A DNA stretch of 7,780 bases from Oxalobacteraceae bacterium. GTDB taxonomy: Bacteria; Pseudomonadota; Gammaproteobacteria; Burkholderiales; Burkholderiaceae_D. Both the position numbers and the translations under genes were made by a program. This document shows, in pieces, positions 7,279 through 7,780 of the stretch. The stretch covers positions 1,217-8,996 of the forward strand of contig PKWO01000259.1 of NCBI GenBank assembly GCA_003132085.1, written 5' to 3'. How positions within the stretch are numbered: the stretch's first letter is position 1; each line of letters opens with the position of its first letter. Below the pieces are notes generated by a model. The model was not told the DNA's origin, made no database searches, and saw only the letters and a program-made list of their open reading frames with translations.

Positions 7279-7337
7279 GACGGTAACTCAATCTGACGGT
7301 AAGGTGGTTACCGTCGAATATATCGTCATTTACCGTC
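7279..7337. repeat. Cluster of four TTACCGTC sites, putative integrase arm sites and operator
   Basis: Minus-oriented copies (GACGGTAA) lie at 7279-7286 and 7295-7302; plus-oriented copies lie at 7308-7315 and 7330-7337. The middle two form a perfect inverted repeat with a 5-base spacer. The cluster covers the space between the integrase promoter and its start codon, so the binding protein (the integrase or an excisionase) would probably also repress integrase expression. Confidence 0.65.
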
Positions 7338-7346
7338 GGATTGCAA
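7317..7346 (-). promoter_or_regulatory. Candidate sigma-70 promoter of the integrase
   Basis: On the minus strand TTGCAA (7341-7346) and TATATT (7317-7322) stand 18 bases apart, matching 4 of 6 and 5 of 6 consensus bases. Transcription would start near 7310, giving a leader of about 30 bases. One TTACCGTC site lies inside the spacer and another overlaps the predicted start point. Confidence 0.4.
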
Positions 7347-7397
7347 TAGATGCAATCGAATGCTCTAGGACGATAAAACAGTTAAGTCTTTGTTTTT

Positions 7398-7431
7398 CCA
7401 AGGATATTCAGATGTTATTGAACGTCCTTGG
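7398..7431. other. Hairpin between ssrA and the integrase
   Basis: CCAAGGA (7398-7404) pairs with TCCTTGG (7425-7431), and inside it TTCA (7407-7410) pairs with TGAA (7419-7422), leaving a 2x2 internal bulge and an 8-base loop. It starts 10 bases beyond the tmRNA CCA. On the minus strand it is followed by AAAAACA rather than a T-run, so it is not a standard terminator; it may aid 3' processing or be part of attachment-site architecture. Confidence 0.4.
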
Positions 7432-7440
7432 ATCATTAAA

Positions 7441-7463
7441 TGGTGGAGGCGGCGGGAATCGAA
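7441..7463. repeat. Proximal att site (ssrA 3' end)
   Basis: The last 23 bases of ssrA, including the CCA complement (7441-7443), acceptor strand and part of the T-arm. It matches 935-956 with one gap and one substitution. Because the insertion restores the gene end, ssrA appears functional. Confidence 0.75.
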
Positions 7464-7677
7464 CCCGCGTCCAGAAGTACTCTACAGACAGTTCTACATA
7501 CTTAGTGCTGTCATTTAATTTAACCCGACCAACGCGGACGCACACGCTGTGGTAAGGCGAGTCACCTTAGATTTAGCATCAAGTCAAGTGACCCGGTTTG
7601 ATGCGATTCCCTGTGAATGACTCTACTGCTGTTGCCAGCCCACCCCAGGGAAGAGATGGTGTAGAGCTAGACAGCGA

Positions 7678-7710
7678 TTAAGCTGCTAGTGCGTACGAGT
7701 TATCGTTTGC
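7678..7710 (-). other. tmRNA tag reading frame (ANDNSYALAA)
   Basis: The resume codon GCA at 7708-7710 is followed by ten codons in all and TAA at 7678-7680, giving ANDNSYALAA. With the alanine carried by tmRNA the appended tag is 11 residues, and it ends in the ALAA recognised by ClpXP. It differs from the E. coli tag (ANDENYALAA) at two positions. Confidence 0.93.
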
Positions 7711-7780
7711 AGTTATGTTTTTTCCGGTTGTATTTACGAGGTGACCAGCCCTCGGTATGCCCTGCGCTGCTTTGCAACCC

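Larger units (their letters stand above)
935..7463. mobile_element. Degraded integrative element (genomic island) inserted in the ssrA 3' end
   Basis: The element is bounded by an imperfect direct repeat of the last 23 bases of ssrA (7441-7463) and its distal copy (935-956). It carries a P4-type tyrosine integrase next to ssrA, which is the usual place for the integrase of such islands. TTACCGTC repeats lie just inside both ends. Contents from the ssrA side: frameshifted integrase, a truncated small island protein, a DUF927 fragment, an hsdR stump and one intact SIR2-NACHT gene. At about 6.5 kb it is short for an island, which agrees with the gene fragments being scars of internal deletions. 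With a frameshifted integrase it is unlikely to excise by itself. The tmRNA 3' end is a known target of this integrase class; the precise borders here are inferred from the repeat. Confidence 0.82.
7441..7780 (-). ncRNA. ssrA: Transfer-messenger RNA (tmRNA), 5' end outside window
   Basis: tmRNA rescues stalled ribosomes with SmpB, adding a degradation tag to the unfinished protein. Reading the minus strand from 7780, the sequence begins at GGGTTGCAAAGCAGCGCAGG, corresponding to about base 22 of the E. coli molecule, so roughly the first 20-25 bases lie beyond the window. Then come the CCGAGGGCTGGTCACCTCG pseudoknot region, the tag reading frame (7678-7710), further pseudoknot pairs, and a tRNA-like end with the T-arm GGGTTCGATTCCC (7451-7463) and an encoded CCA. 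U at position 70 of the acceptor strand fits the G3-U70 alanine identity pair, although G3 itself is out of view. Its 3' end is the island's integration target. Confidence 0.95.

Noticed and set aside
6463..7555. Plus-strand frames of 195 and 124 residues (6463-7050, 7181-7555)
   Set aside because: The first is antisense to the integrase; the second crosses the integrase start, the repeat cluster and the tmRNA 3' end.

Overview
The window looks like a proteobacterial chromosome, probably beta- or gammaproteobacterial. The main evidence is the tmRNA gene (ssrA) at the right edge: its tag reads ANDNSYALAA and its 3' end carries CCA and the U70 expected for alanine charging. Genus cannot be read from this window.

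The layout is a small, old integrative element inserted at the 3' end of ssrA. From left to right: (1) 1-530 is the C-terminal part of a host AraC-family regulator on the + strand. (2) 531-895 is non-coding host sequence with weak inverted repeats. (3) 896-930 is a rho-independent terminator pointing along the minus strand. It is best explained as the original ssrA terminator, now about 6.5 kb from its gene. (4) 935-956 is an imperfect copy of the ssrA 3' end and marks the distal att site. (5) 1011-1030 holds two TTACCGTC repeats, matching repeats near the integrase. (6) 1230-4613 (minus) is one intact 1127-residue SIR2-NACHT protein, the main cargo and a predicted single-gene anti-phage NLR-like system. 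(7) 4698-6057 (minus) holds gene remains: an hsdR N-terminal stump, a DUF927 fragment, and a small island protein truncated by a deletion junction. (8) 6068-7278 (minus) is a P4-type tyrosine integrase broken by a one-base frameshift at its HxxR motif. (9) 7279-7337 holds four more TTACCGTC sites over the integrase promoter. (10) 7441-7780 (minus) is ssrA, whose 3' end is the proximal att site; its 5' end lies beyond the window.

Taken together, an ssrA-targeting island seems to have arrived with an integrase and a larger gene set (a DUF927 ATPase, a type I restriction enzyme, others). It then lost most of these by deletion and was fixed in place when the integrase was disrupted. The SIR2-NACHT gene alone stayed open, which suggests selection for its function. 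All intact or remnant island genes lie on the minus strand, the same strand as ssrA. Readthrough from ssrA into the island is therefore possible, since no clear U-tract terminator separates ssrA from the integrase.
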